Below are positions 7,949 to 17,013 of a stretch of DNA of 64,000 nucleotides, piece by piece (position 1 is the stretch's first letter; each line of letters opens with the position of its first letter). Where the stretch lies: contig JAQEYU010000005.1 in assembly GCA_027692465.1 (NCBI GenBank), positions 178,776 to 242,775 of the forward strand, given 5' to 3'. The position numbers and the translations under genes are program-made. The DNA comes from Enterococcaceae bacterium OF42-14pH9A (lineage in GTDB: Bacteria; Bacillota; Bacilli; Lactobacillales; Enterococcaceae). The notes below the pieces were generated by a model. It was not told the origin of the DNA. It was given only the letters and a program-made list of their open reading frames with translations, and ran no database searches.

Positions 7949-9469
7949 ATGTCAACAATCGAAATCAAACATCTGACATTCGGCTATGACAATCAGGGGC
8001 AAAATCTGTTCGACGATGCCCAGCTGGTGATTCAGTCGGATTGGAAGCTGGGATTGATCGGACGTAACGGCCGCGGGAAAACCACGCTGTTGAATATTTT
8101 GCAGGAAAAGCTGCCTTACAGCGGGACAATCCGCCACCAGTTGAGTTTCACGTATTTTCCCCAGCCGGTAACCGACAAGTCACAGCTGACTTATTATCTG
8201 CTGCAGGAGTTGGCGGATTTTGAAGACTGGGAGATTCAGCGGGAAATGAATCTGCTGCAGTTGGATCCGGATATTTTGTGGCGGGAATTTGCCACACTAT
8301 CAGGCGGAGAGCAAACCAAGGTACTCTTGGCGCTGTTGTTCGTCGATGAGGTGAATTTTCCGCTGATCGACGAGCCCACCAATCATCTGGATATCGTGGC
8401 CAGAAAACAGGTGGCCGATTACCTGAAGCAAAAAAAGCAGGGCTTCATCCTGGTCAGTCATGACCGCGGCTTTGTCGATGAAGTAGTGGACCATATTTTG
8501 TCGATCGAAAAAAGTCGGCTAATGCTGTATCAGGGAAACTTTTCTGTCTATGAGGAACAAAAGCAGCTGCGGGATCATTTTGAACTGGATCAGAATCGGA
8601 AGCTGAAAAAAGAGATCGGCCGTTTGAAGCAGACCGCTGCCGATAAAGCAGAATGGTCCCGAGGGCGTGAAAAAGACAAATATGGCAAGCCCAACGTGAA
8701 GGGCAGCGGAGGGATTGGTGACACCGGCTTCATCGGTGCTCGTGCCGCGCGTGTCATGAAGAAAGCCAAGAATCTTGAACGGCGCATGGAACATCAGATC
8801 TCAGAAAAAGAGGAACTGTTGAAGGATATCGAATACATCGAACCGTTGAAGATCAATTACCAACCGACTCACCACGATCTGTTGTTGAAAGTGACGAATT
8901 TGCAGCTGTCATATGATGACAAAAAGCTGTTTGCGCCCATCTCTTTTGAGCTGCATCAGGGACAGCGCTTGGCGATCCAAGGAGCGAACGGCTCCGGCAA
9001 GTCGTCTATCATCCGCTGGCTTCGTGGAGAATTTGACGGCACAGCCACTGGGGAACTCATTGGACCGCAGCAGCTTGAGATCAGTTATGTTCGCCAAAAT
9101 TATGAAGACAACAGCGGTACTCTGCCGGAATTTGCCGAAAGTCATCAGCTGAGCTATCAAGATTTGCTGAACAATCTGAAAAAACTGGGCTTTGAACGGG
9201 CGGTGTTTCAAAATCGGATCCAAGATATGAGCATGGGGCAGCGCAAACGCGTCGAATTGGCCAAGTCGCTGGCGACACCGGCAGAGCTGTACATCTGGGA
9301 TGAACCATTGAATTATCTGGATGTTTTCAATCAGGAACAGCTGGAAGAAATGATCCAAAATGCTCAACCGACGATGTTAATCGTCGAACACGATGAAACA
9401 TTTTTGCAACAGGTGGCAACTGAAGTCATCTATTTGAAATCTGCAACAGAAAGTGGGGAAGATGCGTAA
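7949..9469 (+). CDS. Lsa-type ABC-F ribosomal protection protein
   Basis: Cytoplasmic ABC-F ATPase without membrane domains. By family it binds the ribosomal E site and displaces antibiotics; the Lsa group gives resistance to lincosamides, streptogramin A and pleuromutilins. Two nucleotide-binding domains are visible: Walker A GRNGRGKTT (about 35-43) with signature LSGGE and Walker B PLIDEPTNH, then a long charged linker (about 185-300), then Walker A GANGSGKSS and signature MSMGQ with IWDEPLNYLD. The overall pattern and many blocks match the Lsa(A) sequence of Enterococcus faecalis as I remember it. The start at 7949 has GAGGTGA 6 nt upstream; an earlier in-frame GTG runs through the attenuator. 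It overlaps the next gene as TAATG. Substrate spectrum is inferred. Confidence 0.85.
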   Translation: MSTIEIKHLTFGYDNQGQNLFDDAQLVIQSDWKLGLIGRNGRGKTTLLNILQEKLPYSGTIRHQLSFTYFPQPVTDKSQLTYYLLQELADFEDWEIQREMNLLQLDPDILWREFATLSGGEQTKVLLALLFVDEVNFPLIDEPTNHLDIVARKQVADYLKQKKQGFILVSHDRGFVDEVVDHILSIEKSRLMLYQGNFSVYEEQKQLRDHFELDQNRKLKKEIGRLKQTAADKAEWSRGREKDKYGKPNVKGSGGIGDTGFIGARAARVMKKAKNLERRMEHQISEKEELLKDIEYIEPLKINYQPTHHDLLLKVTNLQLSYDDKKLFAPISFELHQGQRLAIQGANGSGKSSIIRWLRGEFDGTATGELIGPQQLEISYVRQNYEDNSGTLPEFAESHQLSYQDLLNNLKKLGFERAVFQNRIQDMSMGQRKRVELAKSLATPAELYIWDEPLNYLDVFNQEQLEEMIQNAQPTMLIVEHDETFLQQVATEVIYLKSATESGEDA

Positions 9470-10014
9470 TGCAGGGCAATAAAGTCGATTTGACCGAATA
9501 TCGGGAGGGCGACGGCAGCGATTTTGCGCTGTGGCAATGGGATCAGGCAATGATGGCCGGAATTCCGGAAGATATCTTTCATCCTTTTCGGGAGAAGGAT
9601 TGGGCGGCCATGTTCGAAGATACGCAAAGCGACAGTGTCTTCAATTTTGTGATTCGGCAGACAGCAGATGCACAAGCAGTGGGGTTCATCACTCTTTCTG
9701 AGGTAAAAGTCAAAAATCGCAACGGAGTAATCGGGCTTGCCGTCATGGATCCTGCCAGTCGCCGCCAAGGTTATGCGCATGAAGCTATGCAGCTGTTGCT
9801 GGCATTTGCTTTTGACCATATCGGTCTTCACAAAGTCCGTCTGTCGGTCCACGGGTATAATACAGCGGCAATCAAGCTTTATGAAAAACTGGGCTTTATT
9901 TTGGAAGGAACAAACCGCGAGAGTGTCTTCCATGAAGGCCGCTGGTATCCTCAGTATGATTATGGCCTGTTACAAAAAGAATGGCGGGTCTTAAAAGGAG
10001 ATGAGATTCTGTGA
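9469..10014 (+). CDS. GNAT acetyltransferase
   Basis: A 181-aa GNAT-fold protein. The acetyl-CoA loop is seen in GLAVMDPASRRQGYAHEA (about 84-101), followed by the FDHIGLHKVRLSVHGYN and AIKLYEKLGFILEG signatures of RimJ/SpeG-like enzymes. The start codon overlaps the ABC-F stop (TAATG) and the next GNAT gene overlaps this one, so the three genes form one translationally coupled operon. Substrate unknown; candidates are ribosomal protein N-termini or polyamines. Confidence 0.75.
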   Translation: MQGNKVDLTEYREGDGSDFALWQWDQAMMAGIPEDIFHPFREKDWAAMFEDTQSDSVFNFVIRQTADAQAVGFITLSEVKVKNRNGVIGLAVMDPASRRQGYAHEAMQLLLAFAFDHIGLHKVRLSVHGYNTAAIKLYEKLGFILEGTNRESVFHEGRWYPQYDYGLLQKEWRVLKGDEIL

Positions 10015-10529
10015 AAGTAATTTTGGAGACCCCCCGCTTGCGCTTGCGGGAATGGCAGCCGGATGAAGGGGCGAAGTTAGCGGAATTTCTGGGGGATGAG
10101 CAGGTGATGTATGCTTACGAGGGCGCATTCGACGATGAAAAGATCGCCGACTGGCTCCAGTGGAACTTGGAAAGCTACGAAAAGTTCGGCTATGGTCTTT
10201 GGGCGATTGAGCGCAAGGAAGACGGGGCTGTGATCGGTGAATGCGGACTTACGCTGCAGACTGTCAAGGGCCGGCAACTGCCGGAAATCGGCTACCATCT
10301 GGTTCGCGAGGCTTGGCACATGGGGTATATGACCGAAGCCGCTCAGGCAGTCAAACAGTATGCGTTTGAAACGTTGCAGCTGTCGGAAGTCTGTTCTACG
10401 GTTCGGGATACGAATCTGGCTTCCATGAATGTGGCGATCAGAAATCAAATGATCATCCGTGACCGCTTTATCAAGCACTACCGCGGAATCGATATGCCTC
10501 ATTACTTGTTTGTTGCAAGACGACCATAA
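10011..10529 (+). CDS. GNAT acetyltransferase, RimJ-like
   Basis: Begins with GTG overlapping the previous stop, with AAAGGAGATGAG upstream. The 172-aa product opens with LETPRLRLREW, typical of RimJ/RimL-type GNAT enzymes, and has EIGYHLVREAWHMGYMTEA in place of the usual acetyl-CoA loop, then SMNVAIRNQ. The segment where most relatives have a Leu-Gly-Phe motif reads NQMIIRDRF, so the C-terminal part looks divergent. Last gene of the three-gene operon, followed by a strong terminator. Substrate unknown. Confidence 0.7.
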   Translation: MKVILETPRLRLREWQPDEGAKLAEFLGDEQVMYAYEGAFDDEKIADWLQWNLESYEKFGYGLWAIERKEDGAVIGECGLTLQTVKGRQLPEIGYHLVREAWHMGYMTEAAQAVKQYAFETLQLSEVCSTVRDTNLASMNVAIRNQMIIRDRFIKHYRGIDMPHYLFVARRP

Positions 10530-10559
10530 TCAGAGCTTGTGAATCACTAATATTTCGTC

Positions 10560-10605
10560 AAAAAGCCGATCAGGAACCCTCATGGTTCTCCTGATCGGCT
10601 TTTTA
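10560..10605 (+). terminator. strong intrinsic terminator of the ABC-F/GNAT operon
   Basis: AAAAAGCCGATCAGGA pairs with TCCTGATCGGCTTTTT, a long stem with a short loop around CTCATG. Both arms end in A/T runs, so it can act in both directions, including for the leftward HAD gene. Confidence 0.85.
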
Positions 10606-10679
10606 AATTTCGGCGTTCTTGAGGGCTTGACTGCAAACGGACAGCTGCACGCCTGATTTTTTTCAACTGCTGCGGTGCA

Positions 10680-11483
10680 TCATCCCTGCAGTGATAAGAG
10701 CTGCTCGATTGTCTGCAAGACAGCATTCTCTGCATTGCTGCCGCAGATGTAGCGGGCGGTAGCTTTGGTCTCGGGAAAGCCGTTGCGCATGGCGAAGCTG
10801 AATTCGCCGCAGGTCATCAGCTCCAGATCGTTGTAGCCGTCACCGAAAACCATCGTTTCTGCCGGCGTGACGCCCAGGAGCTGCTGCAGCTTGGCGACTG
10901 TTGTTCCTTTGTGGACATTGTGATCAGTGATGTCGATCCAGGCAGCCTCGGAAGCAACGATATAGGCCCGGTCGTCGAATTCCGCCAACTGGGGACGAAT
11001 CGTGAAGGCCCGTTCGTAAGGATCGTAAAGCGTGATCTTGACAAAATCGTCGGTAATTTCTTGATAATCGTTGATCTCAGTGACATTGGTATAAGACCCT
11101 TGGATCTTCTCGCGGCAGTTTTCCGGTGTATCCGTTGTGATGTAGGCCGTATCGTCGGTCCGGGCGATGATCCCGTAGTCTTGATGGAGGGCTCGCAGTT
11201 TACGGATGATGGCCAGTGCTGTCTGATTGGGGAGCAGGGATTCGTATACAAATGTTCCTTGATGCTTGATTCGGCTGGCACTGTCTCCGAGAATCCACAG
11301 ATCATCAGCGCCGACATTGGCAAACAGTTCTTCTACCCGTTCGCTTTGTTTGCCGGTACAAGGGGCAAAGGCAACCTGCTGTGCCTGCATGAGCTTTCGG
11401 ACTTTTACATAATAAGCTTCGTCGAATTGGCTGGCAGGATCCAGGAATGTCCCGTCCAAGTCGGTTATGATTAATTTAATCAT
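10680..11483 (-). CDS. Cof-type HAD-IIB family phosphatase
   Basis: A 267-aa cytoplasmic phosphatase of the haloacid dehalogenase superfamily. Motif I is ITDLDGTFLD (about 5-14) with the catalytic aspartates; motif II Thr lies in APCTGK; motif IV is VFGDGYNDLELM (about 210-221), and the IIB cap lies between. Such enzymes hydrolyse sugar phosphates or related metabolites; the substrate cannot be told from sequence. A single gene with an extended -10 box (TGT-TACAAT on the minus strand, 11510-11518) about 30 nt upstream. Confidence 0.8.
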   Translation of the reverse strand: MIKLIITDLDGTFLDPASQFDEAYYVKVRKLMQAQQVAFAPCTGKQSERVEELFANVGADDLWILGDSASRIKHQGTFVYESLLPNQTALAIIRKLRALHQDYGIIARTDDTAYITTDTPENCREKIQGSYTNVTEINDYQEITDDFVKITLYDPYERAFTIRPQLAEFDDRAYIVASEAAWIDITDHNVHKGTTVAKLQQLLGVTPAETMVFGDGYNDLELMTCGEFSFAMRNGFPETKATARYICGSNAENAVLQTIEQLLSLQG

Positions 11484-11509
11484 TTACAGTCCTCATTTCC
11501 TTTTCTTTT

Positions 11510-11518
11510 ATTGTAACA
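11510..11518 (-). promoter_or_regulatory. extended -10 promoter of the HAD gene
   Basis: Read on the minus strand, TGT directly precedes TACAAT. It is close to the start codon (27 nt), leaving a short leader that contains GAGGA as ribosome binding site. Confidence 0.4.
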
Positions 11519-11601
11519 GCTGCCAGCTGGGATTTCGCTGAATTCCAGGAAGCTGCAACAGGATTTACAGATTTTGTGTCAGCGGCGGCTCTTTTTGTAA
11601 A

Positions 11602-12171
11602 TCAAGACAGCTCCTGATGGCGGAAACAGTCAACGGTATGGTCATTTACGATGCCGACTGCCTGCAAAAAAGCATAGATGACGGTTGTTCCGATAAATTT
11701 GAAGCCCCGCCGTTTCAAGTCTTTACTGATTGCATCTGAGAGCGGCGTATGGGCAGGGATCTCAGCTTCCTGCTTCCAGTGATTGATTTGAGGCTGACCG
11801 TCAGTAAAACCCCACAAGTATTCGCTGAAGCTGCCGAACTCTTCTTGCAGCAGCAGCACTTTCTGCGCATTGTTGACGGCAGCCTCGATCTTGCGGCGAT
11901 TACGGATAATACCGGGGTCCTGCATCAGTTCTGCGATTTTTGCGGGCGTAAAGGCGGCCACCTTTGCGATATCAAAGCCCTCATAGGCCTGCTCAAAGTT
12001 TTCCCATTTGTTCAGGATTGTGCGCCAGCTCAAGCCGGCCTGATTCATATCCAAGATCAATTTGGCAAAAAGCTTGCGATCATCGAATTCCGGGACGCCC
12101 CAGACCTCATCGTGATACCGCATCATTTTTGCGCCGTCAGTGCCCCAACGACAGCGTGTTTTTTCTATCAT
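11602..12171 (-). CDS. tag: DNA-3-methyladenine glycosylase I
   Basis: Base-excision repair enzyme that removes 3-methyladenine from alkylated DNA. The 189-aa product has the Tag landmarks: an N-terminal cysteine in RCRWG, YHDEVWGVP, the helix-hairpin-helix region after GLSWRTIL, and the C-terminal NDHTVDCFRH. The N-terminal Cys and His together with the C-terminal His and Cys would form the structural zinc site known from E. coli Tag. Normal length. Single gene transcribed opposite to the GntR operon. Confidence 0.9.
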   Translation of the reverse strand: MIEKTRCRWGTDGAKMMRYHDEVWGVPEFDDRKLFAKLILDMNQAGLSWRTILNKWENFEQAYEGFDIAKVAAFTPAKIAELMQDPGIIRNRRKIEAAVNNAQKVLLLQEEFGSFSEYLWGFTDGQPQINHWKQEAEIPAHTPLSDAISKDLKRRGFKFIGTTVIYAFLQAVGIVNDHTVDCFRHQELS

Positions 12172-12225
12172 TTTTCAGCCTCCCGCAATCTTTTCTTACA
12201 GTTTAGCAAACTTTTCAATAAAAAG

Positions 12226-12255
12226 TTGCGCTTCTTATGTGTACTATGTATAGTA
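12226..12255 (+). promoter_or_regulatory. promoter with overlapping operator of the gntR-ABC operon
   Basis: TTGCGC (12226-12231), 17 bp, TATAGT (12249-12254). The -10 box is embedded in the palindrome TACTAT-GT-ATAGTA (12242-12255), itself inside a wider GTGT...ACAC symmetry. This layout is typical of autoregulation by YtrA-type GntR repressors. Confidence 0.65.
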
Positions 12256-12291
12256 ATACACGTAGAACACTTGAAAGAAAGGAGCAAGCCG

Positions 12292-12678
12292 ATGGTCACA
12301 ATCGATAAAAGATCCAGTAAACCTTATTACGAACAGCTGGTCCTGGCAGTCAAAGAAGAGGTCCTGCAGGGTGTCTTGAAGGCCGGCGATCGACTGCCTT
12401 CCGTGCGGGAGATGGCCAAAATGCTGCTGATGAACCCCAATACAGTCAGCAAAGCCTACAAAGTCTTGGAATCCGAGCAGGTCCTGGTCACGATCAAGGG
12501 CAAAGGGACATTTGTCAATCAAGTTACCGATCAACCGCGGGATGAGTTCAAAATTCGACAAGTGAAAGACAATTTTGCCGAGTTGATTGTGGAGGCGATC
12601 CACTTGCAGGTAACGGAAAAGGAAATGACCGGTTGGATCCGGGAAAGTTATGAAACGTTGAGAGGGGCGGCACAATGA
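12292..12678 (+). CDS. GntR-family (YtrA type) transcriptional regulator
   Basis: A 128-aa repressor with an N-terminal winged helix (about 10-75: PYYEQLV, GDRLPSVREMA, NPNTVSKAYKVLE) and only a short C-terminal segment, as in the YtrA subfamily that controls adjacent ABC transporters. The start at 12292 has AAAGGAG 8 nt upstream. Its stop codon overlaps the start of the ABC gene (ATGA), and a palindrome covers its own -10 box, so autoregulation is likely. The inducing signal is unknown; YtrA relatives respond to cell-wall antibiotics. Confidence 0.85.
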   Translation: MVTIDKRSSKPYYEQLVLAVKEEVLQGVLKAGDRLPSVREMAKMLLMNPNTVSKAYKVLESEQVLVTIKGKGTFVNQVTDQPRDEFKIRQVKDNFAELIVEAIHLQVTEKEMTGWIRESYETLRGAAQ

Positions 12679-13556
12679 AGATAAGCAATCTCAGAAAACA
12701 GATGGATGATCGCATCATCATCAATCAAATCGATTTTGAGCTGTACGACAATGAGATCGTGGGCCTGATCGGGCGAAACGGTTCCGGGAAGACCACGCTG
12801 TTTCGGACGATCGCCGGGGATTATCTGCCGGAAGCCGGGGACATTGCGATTGATGGGGTCTCCATCTATCAGGATGTGTCCAAGAAAGGTCAGATCTTTT
12901 ATATCGATGAACTGGATAATTTTTTGAAAACCTACAATCTAAAAAAAATCAACGCCTTCTATCGAGCAGCCTATCCTACCTTCAATCAGGATCTGTATCT
13001 GCAGCTGATGCAGGAGAATCAACTGCCGGATCACCTGGCTTATCGGCGGATGTCAAAAGGGATGCAAGGCTTGTATCAGATGATCCTGGCGATTGCTTCC
13101 GGGGCCAGATACCTGTTGCTGGATGAGCCCTTTGACGGATTGGACGTTATCATCCGTAAGCAGGTTATCGGGATGCTGTTGGAGCATATCGCCGGTGACG
13201 GAGGACGTTGTGCCCTGATCGCCTCTCATAATCTCAAAGAACTGGAAGACATCATCGATAGGGCCCTACTGCTGAAAGGCAAGACTATCGTGCGGGACTA
13301 CCGCCTTGAGTCGATGCGGGAAAATGCCCGCAAGCTGCAGCTGGTTTTCAAAACCAAAAAAGTTCCGGATATCGTCAAGGAGAATTCAAAGCTTTTGACT
13401 ATCCAGGGACGCGTGATTACCGCAGTCTTCGAACGTTTCACCCCGGATCTGGCGCAAGCTTTGAGAGCACAGGAACCGCTCTTGATGGAAGAACTGCCGT
13501 TGTCTCTGGAGGATCTGTTCGAAGCAAATCTCAGTAAAGAAAGCTTTATTCAATAG
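12675..13556 (+). CDS. ABC transporter ATP-binding protein (YtrB-like)
   Basis: ATPase subunit of an ABC-2 type exporter. Walker A GRNGSGKTT (about 33-41), signature region MSKGMQ, Walker B YLLLDEPFDGLD, and the switch His in ASHNLKEL. The last 80 residues are a specific extension. Translationally coupled to gntR by a 4-bp overlap; the permease follows. The signature lacks the usual LSGG, which is common for this subfamily. Confidence 0.85.
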   Translation: MKISNLRKQMDDRIIINQIDFELYDNEIVGLIGRNGSGKTTLFRTIAGDYLPEAGDIAIDGVSIYQDVSKKGQIFYIDELDNFLKTYNLKKINAFYRAAYPTFNQDLYLQLMQENQLPDHLAYRRMSKGMQGLYQMILAIASGARYLLLDEPFDGLDVIIRKQVIGMLLEHIAGDGGRCALIASHNLKELEDIIDRALLLKGKTIVRDYRLESMRENARKLQLVFKTKKVPDIVKENSKLLTIQGRVITAVFERFTPDLAQALRAQEPLLMEELPLSLEDLFEANLSKESFIQ

Positions 13557-13571
13557 AAAGGAGTGGGGCAG

Positions 13572-14843
13572 ATGGTCAGAGAAATTTATAAAAAACGTTA
13601 TGGTAAAGCCTTGCTGGCATTATTGATTCTGATTGTGGGGGCCTTCCTACTGTCGGGTTTTTCAGCAGTCCGCAGCTGGCACAGCGATCAAACCTGGCTG
13701 CACAGTTCAGAACATAAAAAACAATTTCAGGAATCGCCTGAGATCTACTATTATGTGGATGAGAAGGGCAATGATAAAGAAGAAACGCTGACTTTTGAAG
13801 AGTCGGTGGAGCTTGCCTCCTACTTCTTTCAGGGAAACTATGGCAGTGATTCACTTCGGGAGTTTCTCCGAAATACCTCTTCCGGAAAAAATGATCCCGC
13901 AACTGATTACTACAGTGCTCACTTGGGGAGTAATGGGATCGTGATTATCAGTATCATCGCGTTCAGTGGCTTCCTGCTATTTTTCGTAGATCAAAAAACT
14001 GCCTTCAATCGCTTTTTGTTCAGCCTGCCGGTCAGCCGCCGTCAGCTATTCTGTGGAAAACTGCTCTATATCGGCTTGCCGCTATTGGCTGCATTTTTAG
14101 GCGGCAGTCTGCTTTTGGTGACGGCATTGAAATTAGGGATTCCGGCACCTTATATGAATGCCGACTGGAGTGAGCTGCTGAATTCAGTCGGAATCAGCTT
14201 CATGACTTGTCTTTTCGCCTTTTTAATCAGCTGCTTTATCGGAGCAATGGTGGGCAATTTGGTTTTCGGACCACTGATTTATCTTGTCTTCATGTGGTCG
14301 CTGCTTATTTTGCCGCAAGGACTTTCGCAAACAGCCGACTTGATTGAGATGCTAAAAAATGGGGTTAACTACAGCGCAGATGGGAGTCTGAGGGACTTCA
14401 GCCGGATATTCACTTTTGATGTCGGAAAAAGCAGCGGCAGCTTTTTGATGAGCTTCATCCCGGTATTGATCTCACTCTTGTGTCTGTTTTGGGCGTATCG
14501 CAAGTATCAAACCCTCTCTTTGGAACACGACGGCGAATTTCTGCTGTACCCTGAATCCCGCTGGCCAATCTGGTTTGTGATGACTTTTTATATGAGCTAT
14601 TGCGCATTGACTATCTTTAATCCAATTTGGAACACATATGTCTATTCCAATCTGATGCCGGATGTCGACAGTGAAATAATGTGGCGCTATCCGCTGAGCC
14701 ATGCGGTTGGGAACACCCTTTTCATTTTATTAGCGGCAGCCATCTGCGCCACTTTGCTGTTGTTCTTCGGCCAGATTAGAAGATTTTTGTCGGAAAAATG
14801 GGAGGCACACCTGGAAAAGCGCACGCTGAAGAGCCGAGGATAA
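13572..14843 (+). CDS. ABC-2 type membrane permease
   Basis: Membrane partner of the preceding ATPase, 423 aa. Hydrophobic helices are visible at about residues 15-35, 130-150, 170-195, 215-240, 245-270, 305-320, 345-365 and 385-405, with one large extracytoplasmic loop after the first helix (about 36-125). The ATG at 13572 is preferred over GTG at 13563 because AAAGGAG lies 8 nt before it. Third gene of the gntR operon. Substrate unknown; probably drug or cell-envelope related by analogy with Ytr systems. Confidence 0.75.
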   Translation: MVREIYKKRYGKALLALLILIVGAFLLSGFSAVRSWHSDQTWLHSSEHKKQFQESPEIYYYVDEKGNDKEETLTFEESVELASYFFQGNYGSDSLREFLRNTSSGKNDPATDYYSAHLGSNGIVIISIIAFSGFLLFFVDQKTAFNRFLFSLPVSRRQLFCGKLLYIGLPLLAAFLGGSLLLVTALKLGIPAPYMNADWSELLNSVGISFMTCLFAFLISCFIGAMVGNLVFGPLIYLVFMWSLLILPQGLSQTADLIEMLKNGVNYSADGSLRDFSRIFTFDVGKSSGSFLMSFIPVLISLLCLFWAYRKYQTLSLEHDGEFLLYPESRWPIWFVMTFYMSYCALTIFNPIWNTYVYSNLMPDVDSEIMWRYPLSHAVGNTLFILLAAAICATLLLFFGQIRRFLSEKWEAHLEKRTLKSRG

Positions 14844-14918
14844 GGGCTTTAAAATCGGATATCACAGGTTGTTTGACACCCTGTCGGCCTCCGATAGTAA
14901 GACGTGACTGAAAAAATC

Positions 14919-14962
14919 AAAGCGGAAGGAAGCAGGTAAAGACGTGCTTTCTTCCGCTTTTT
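14919..14962 (+). terminator. terminator of the gntR-ABC operon
   Basis: AAAGCGGAAGGAAGCA pairs with TGCTTTCTTCCGCTTT (one mismatch) and is followed by T residues. The gene-free stretch 14844-15157 otherwise holds the cre site noted next. Confidence 0.85.
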
Positions 14963-15112
14963 AATTACCAAAAGAGCCGAGACCCGCATCTTCTTATGCA
15001 AGGAACGCACTTATTCGTCAATAGTCAGCCTGCTGATGCTGCTGCTAAAGGACAACACAGTTGATCAACTCTTACATATTGTGAAGGGCAGCGCTTTTCT
15101 CTAAAGTGAAAA

Positions 15113-15126
15113 TGTAATCGCTTAAA
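15113..15126 (+). promoter_or_regulatory. candidate cre site upstream of the GH18 gene
   Basis: TGTAATCGCTTAAA matches the catabolite-responsive consensus TGWAANCGNTNWCA at every position except the penultimate C. It lies 32 nt before the start codon, where CcpA binding would repress expression when preferred sugars are available. Confidence 0.55.
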
Positions 15127-15157
15127 AAACGGCACAGCCGATTTTATTGGAGGATTT

Positions 15158-16186
15158 ATGAGAGAGATTATTGCTTATCTGGACGACAACAAAAAATGGG
15201 AGAAGGAGGACATCGCAGCTGAGAAACTGACAATCATCAACTATGCCTTTGCCAACATTATCGGATTGGAAATCGTCAGAGAGTTGAAAAAGATCCATCT
15301 GATTAATGAACTGAAGCAGGAGTATCCTCACCTGCGCAGCTGCATCAGCATCGGCGGTTGGAGTGCCGACGGTTTTTCCGACGGTGTGGCGACTGCCGAA
15401 AACCGCCGCATATTGGGTGACAATCTGATTGCTTACATGATGCGTTACGATTTTGACGGAATCGATCTGGACTGGGAATATCCGGGGATGGATCTGGCAG
15501 GGATCAAAGCTTCACCGGATGATGCCGCCAACTTTTTGCATTTTGTCAAAGAGTTGCGAGGAAAATTGAATTCTTTATCTGCAGAAACCGGCCGCAGCTA
15601 TCTTTTGACGGCAGCTATCGGAGCAGCTAAACCACTGCTGGATACCATGAGTCCTGATGAACATTACGAGTACATCGATTATCTGGATTTCGTCAATGTC
15701 ATGACTTACGACATGCGGGGCAGCTTTACCAAAATCGCCGGTCATCACACGAATCTGGCTCCGTATCAGGATCAGGGCCTCAGTGTCATGGAAGCAGTAA
15801 ATAATTTGCGGGCGAAAAATATTGCCAACGACAAGATCGTCATTGGCTGCGCTTTTTACAGCCGGATCTGGCGTGGGTTTCCGACAGACACTCAACAACC
15901 GGTAGGAACAAAAGCCCAGGCACCCGGCGGCGAGACCAACAATTACAATCAGCTGAAGCCGCTGTTTGAGACGCATCCGGAAAATCTCTATTGGGATGAA
16001 GCAGCCCACGCACCTTATTATTTCGACGGCGAGCAGTTCATGTCTTTTGACGACAGACGTTCAATGAAGGAAAAAGCGGAGTATGTAGTGGCTGAGGAGC
16101 TGCGGGGACTGATGTTCTGGGAGTACTCGCTGGATCTGACCGGCGATCTGCTGGGGGCGGCAGCTGACGTCCTGCAGGCGCAATAA
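15158..16186 (+). CDS. GH18 glycoside hydrolase without signal peptide
   Basis: Family 18 enzyme (chitinase or endo-beta-N-acetylglucosaminidase class). The catalytic motif DGIDLDWE has its acid at Glu107; SISGGW-type block CISIGGWS lies at about 63-70, MTYDMRG is the conserved Tyr-Asp region and MFWEYS the conserved C-terminal Trp. Length 342 aa, a bare catalytic domain. The N-terminus (MREIIAYLDDN) is part of the barrel and no secretion signal is present, so it probably acts inside the cell on imported GlcNAc oligosaccharides. Ribosome binding site TTGGAGGA. Chitin versus glycan substrate cannot be told. Confidence 0.8.
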   Translation: MREIIAYLDDNKKWEKEDIAAEKLTIINYAFANIIGLEIVRELKKIHLINELKQEYPHLRSCISIGGWSADGFSDGVATAENRRILGDNLIAYMMRYDFDGIDLDWEYPGMDLAGIKASPDDAANFLHFVKELRGKLNSLSAETGRSYLLTAAIGAAKPLLDTMSPDEHYEYIDYLDFVNVMTYDMRGSFTKIAGHHTNLAPYQDQGLSVMEAVNNLRAKNIANDKIVIGCAFYSRIWRGFPTDTQQPVGTKAQAPGGETNNYNQLKPLFETHPENLYWDEAAHAPYYFDGEQFMSFDDRRSMKEKAEYVVAEELRGLMFWEYSLDLTGDLLGAAADVLQAQ

Positions 16187-16217
16187 GACGAGAGCATGGT
16201 AATCGAGCCTAATAATT

Positions 16218-16267
16218 AACAACGTCCCGGTGACCGAAGAATGAACTTCTGTCGCCGGGACGTTGTT
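16218..16267. terminator. bidirectional terminator between GH18 and the FMN reductase gene
   Basis: AACAACGTCCCGG (16218-16230) pairs perfectly with CCGGGACGTTGTT (16255-16267), and the stem continues inward through GAAG/CTTC. The genes on both sides converge on it. Confidence 0.8.
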
Positions 16268-16271
16268 TGGC

Positions 16272-16826
16272 TTAGGCTTTCAGTTTGTTGTAAAAGTCGA
16301 TATAATTTGTGAGGATGGTACGGAAGAAGTTCACAGTGCCTTCTGCAATTACGCCGTTTTCATCCACCAAATTGACGATACCGCCGATATAGGCTTCCGG
16401 CTGTTGCAAGGTCGGCATGTCCAAGAAGACCAGCGATTGCCGCAGGTGATGATTGGCACCAAATCCACCGATACCACCCGGCGAAACCGAGACCACCAAG
16501 GCCGGCTTGCCGCCCCAAATACTGGCACCATAAGGCCGAGAACCGACATCCAGTGCATTTTTCAACGCTGCCGGTACCGAGCGATTGTATTCCGGTGTGA
16601 AGAAGAAGATCCCATCCAATGGAGCTACTTGATCACGAAATGCCTGCCATTCCACGGGTACATTGTTTTCTGCATCGAGATCTTCATTGTACAAAGGCAG
16701 ATTGCCGATTTCGATAAATTCTGCTTCAAAGTCTGCCGGCAGCAACTCTGCAAATTTTTCCGCTACTTTTTTATTGTAGGAAGCGGTACGCAGACTGCCG
16801 ACGATGAATCCGATTTTCTTTGTCAT
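16272..16826 (-). CDS. NADPH-dependent FMN reductase family protein
   Basis: Flavodoxin-fold oxidoreductase of 184 aa. N-terminal FMN phosphate loop GSLRTASYNKK (about 10-20), conserved PEYNRSVPAALKNALD (about 78-93) and WGGKPALVVSVSPGGIGG. These proteins reduce FMN, quinones or azo dyes with NAD(P)H. A stand-alone leftward gene with AGGAGGAATT before its start. The physiological substrate is unknown. Confidence 0.85.
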   Translation of the reverse strand: MTKKIGFIVGSLRTASYNKKVAEKFAELLPADFEAEFIEIGNLPLYNEDLDAENNVPVEWQAFRDQVAPLDGIFFFTPEYNRSVPAALKNALDVGSRPYGASIWGGKPALVVSVSPGGIGGFGANHHLRQSLVFLDMPTLQQPEAYIGGIVNLVDENGVIAEGTVNFFRTILTNYIDFYNKLKA

Positions 16827-17013
16827 GAATAATTCCTCCTGTAAAATCGTATTTAAATCAATAGACAGAACACTACAATTAAATTTTAACGAGGATGAAG
16901 TAAAAAAACAACAGATATGCCTAACTGATCAATAGCTGTGAAGGGTTCGAAAAATCGGCTGATTCGATTCTTTAAGCGGCTACCGAAAAATCACGGAATG
17001 ATTGGGAATCTAC

